A stretch of DNA of 6,230 bases from a bacterium (lineage in GTDB: Bacteria; JAMCPX01), in contig JAJYYW010000091.1 of assembly GCA_021800575.1 (NCBI GenBank), positions 1-6,230 of the forward strand, given 5' to 3'. Below are positions 5,718 through 6,230 of the stretch, one piece after another. The notes beneath the pieces are model-generated. The model was not told the DNA's origin and searched no databases. It saw nothing but the letters and a program-made list of their open reading frames with translations. The stretch's first letter is position 1, and each line of letters opens with the position of its first letter. The position numbers and the translations under genes were made by a program.

Positions 5718-5747
5718 ATTTTAATTGCACGCCCCGGGTTAAGTCAA
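5718..5747 (-). promoter_or_regulatory. Sigma70-like promoter for gcdH giving a nearly leaderless mRNA
   Basis: On the minus strand TTGACT (5747-5742), 18 bp, then TAAAAT (5723-5718), each five of six consensus bases. The start of transcription would fall near 5711-5712, only 3-4 nt before the gcdH ATG at 5708. The -35 box directly abuts the stop codon of the preceding 59-residue ORF. It would allow gcdH and the dehydrogenase to be expressed apart from the hydrolase gene. Confidence 0.5.
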
Positions 5748-5927
5748 TTATTTGCTCAGGGACCGTCCGGGGACTGTTTGCTTTTCTTTGTGCAAAACCC
5801 CGCGGCCACCCGGTGCATGTGCATCCGCCGGAGGATCCGTCTGCCTGTCCTTGCCCGCCTGTTCCATGATCTTCACCCAGATCAGGAAACACTCGTCTAT
5901 GATGCCGTTTTCCTGCGCATTTTTCAT
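5748..5927 (-). CDS. Small ORF (59 aa) translationally coupled to the hydrolase gene
   Basis: A 59-residue protein of unknown function starting MKNAQENGIIDECFLIWVKI. Its ATG overlaps the TGA of the dienelactone-hydrolase-family gene as TGATG, a classical coupling arrangement, and it ends 39 bp before gcdH. An amphipathic/hydrophobic stretch (residues 9-22, with Cys13 and Trp17) suggests one helix. The rest (residues 25-59) is polar and rich in Pro, Gly, Lys and Asp, probably flexible. No membrane span, metal-site cluster or known motif is evident. It could be a small partner of the hydrolase or the acyl-CoA enzyme. The alternative frame at 5716-5937 encodes a Gly/Arg/Cys-rich sequence that looks like an overlap artefact, and its own start has no coupling. 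Short size keeps certainty moderate. Confidence 0.6.
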   Translation of the reverse strand: MKNAQENGIIDECFLIWVKIMEQAGKDRQTDPPADAHAPGGRGVLHKEKQTVPGRSLSK

Positions 5928-6230
5928 CAGTCACCAAGATAGCGTTTGAAAAATCTCAGGGTCCTTTCCAACGCATCCTTCGAGGCGGCCTCGTTGTACG
6001 CAGGTCCTGTGTGGTTGAAGAAAGCATGGTTCGTGCCTGGGTAAAGCTTCATCTCGAAGTTCGTCCGGTATTCGATGATGGCCTTCATCAGGTCCGGCAG
6101 TCCCTGATTGATCGGTCCGTCTTCACCGGCGTATATGCCGAGCACGGCGCCCGTGATGTTCGCCACACCTTCCAGGGGCCTGGGGTTTGCGCCGTAATAG
6201 ACCACGGAGGCATCAAAGTGTTTTTTCTTG
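5927..6230 (-). CDS. Dienelactone hydrolase family protein, C-terminal part only
   Basis: The C-terminal 100 residues of an alpha/beta hydrolase; the frame is open to the right edge, so the start and the nucleophile Cys motif lie outside the window. Seen: VVYYGANP, then LGIYAGEDGPIN with the catalytic Asp (residue 37 of the visible part), then KLYPGTNHAFFN with the catalytic His (residue 68). The 31-residue Asp-His interval matches the known spacing of Pseudomonas dienelactone hydrolase (Asp171, His202). It ends in the family's usual LRFFKRYL. Family members hydrolyse dienelactone in chloroaromatic breakdown or, more often, other small esters; the substrate here is unknown. A GTG at 6205 is internal and should not be taken as the start. 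Its stop overlaps the next ORF (TGATG). Confidence 0.9.
   Translation of the reverse strand, partial: KKKHFDASVVYYGANPRPLEGVANITGAVLGIYAGEDGPINQGLPDLMKAIIEYRTNFEMKLYPGTNHAFFNHTGPAYNEAASKDALERTLRFFKRYLGD

Noticed and set aside
5716..5937. 73-codon minus-strand frame between the hydrolase and gcdH
   Set aside because: It overlaps the 59-residue coupled ORF in another frame, and its product is Gly/Arg/Cys-rich with no sign of structure. The TGATG-coupled frame is the better gene.

Overview
The window looks like a chromosomal segment from a Gram-negative bacterium with moderately high GC. The kinase has an H-D-F-N-N phosphoacceptor box, there is a lipobox lipoprotein, the promoters are sigma70-like with one strong sigma54-type (-24/-12) promoter, and there is an acyl-CoA catabolic operon. 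These fit an anaerobic or facultative lineage such as Desulfobacterota (Syntrophorhabdus/Geobacter-like) or Nitrospirota. That placement is inferred from gene style only. I see no rRNA, tRNA, CRISPR or insertion sequence.

Left part (1-1625, minus): a soluble two-PAS sensor histidine kinase, complete through its ATPase domain, whose reading frame runs off the left edge. It is divergently transcribed from a plus-strand lipoprotein gene (1871-2941). The two genes share a compact control region (about 1732-1845). Two sigma70 promoters have TTGACA boxes back to back 17 bp apart, with a perfect GGGAT-TT-ATCCC palindrome between them. Each predicted transcript begins almost at once with an inverted repeat. 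The lipoprotein has a Pro-rich linker, a compact Trp/Tyr-rich module and a long Gln/Arg/Pro-rich tail containing an 87-bp perfect-frame tandem duplication. It ends at a strong intrinsic terminator (3003-3040).

Middle (2942-3534): a 45-residue single-span membrane protein (3259-3396) with a near-consensus Shine-Dalgarno, transcribed from a sigma54 promoter (GG-N10-GC). A 7-bp inverted repeat about 140 bp upstream of the predicted start of transcription sits where an enhancer-binding protein would bind.

Right part (3535-6230, minus, read right to left): a dienelactone-hydrolase-family gene (C-terminal 100 residues only), a 59-residue ORF coupled to it by a TGATG overlap, a glutaryl-CoA dehydrogenase (392 aa), and a D-2-hydroxyacid dehydrogenase (324 aa) 20 bp further on. 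A sigma70-like promoter overlaps the gap before the glutaryl-CoA dehydrogenase and would give it an almost leaderless mRNA. The set suggests catabolism of dicarboxylyl-CoA or aromatic-derived intermediates (glutaryl-CoA to crotonyl-CoA). The substrates of the hydrolase and the hydroxyacid dehydrogenase cannot be fixed from sequence.

Nothing here is a clear-cut new system. The most noteworthy items are the overlooked 59-residue coupled ORF, the sigma54-driven micro-membrane protein with its candidate enhancer site, and the symmetrical divergent control region.
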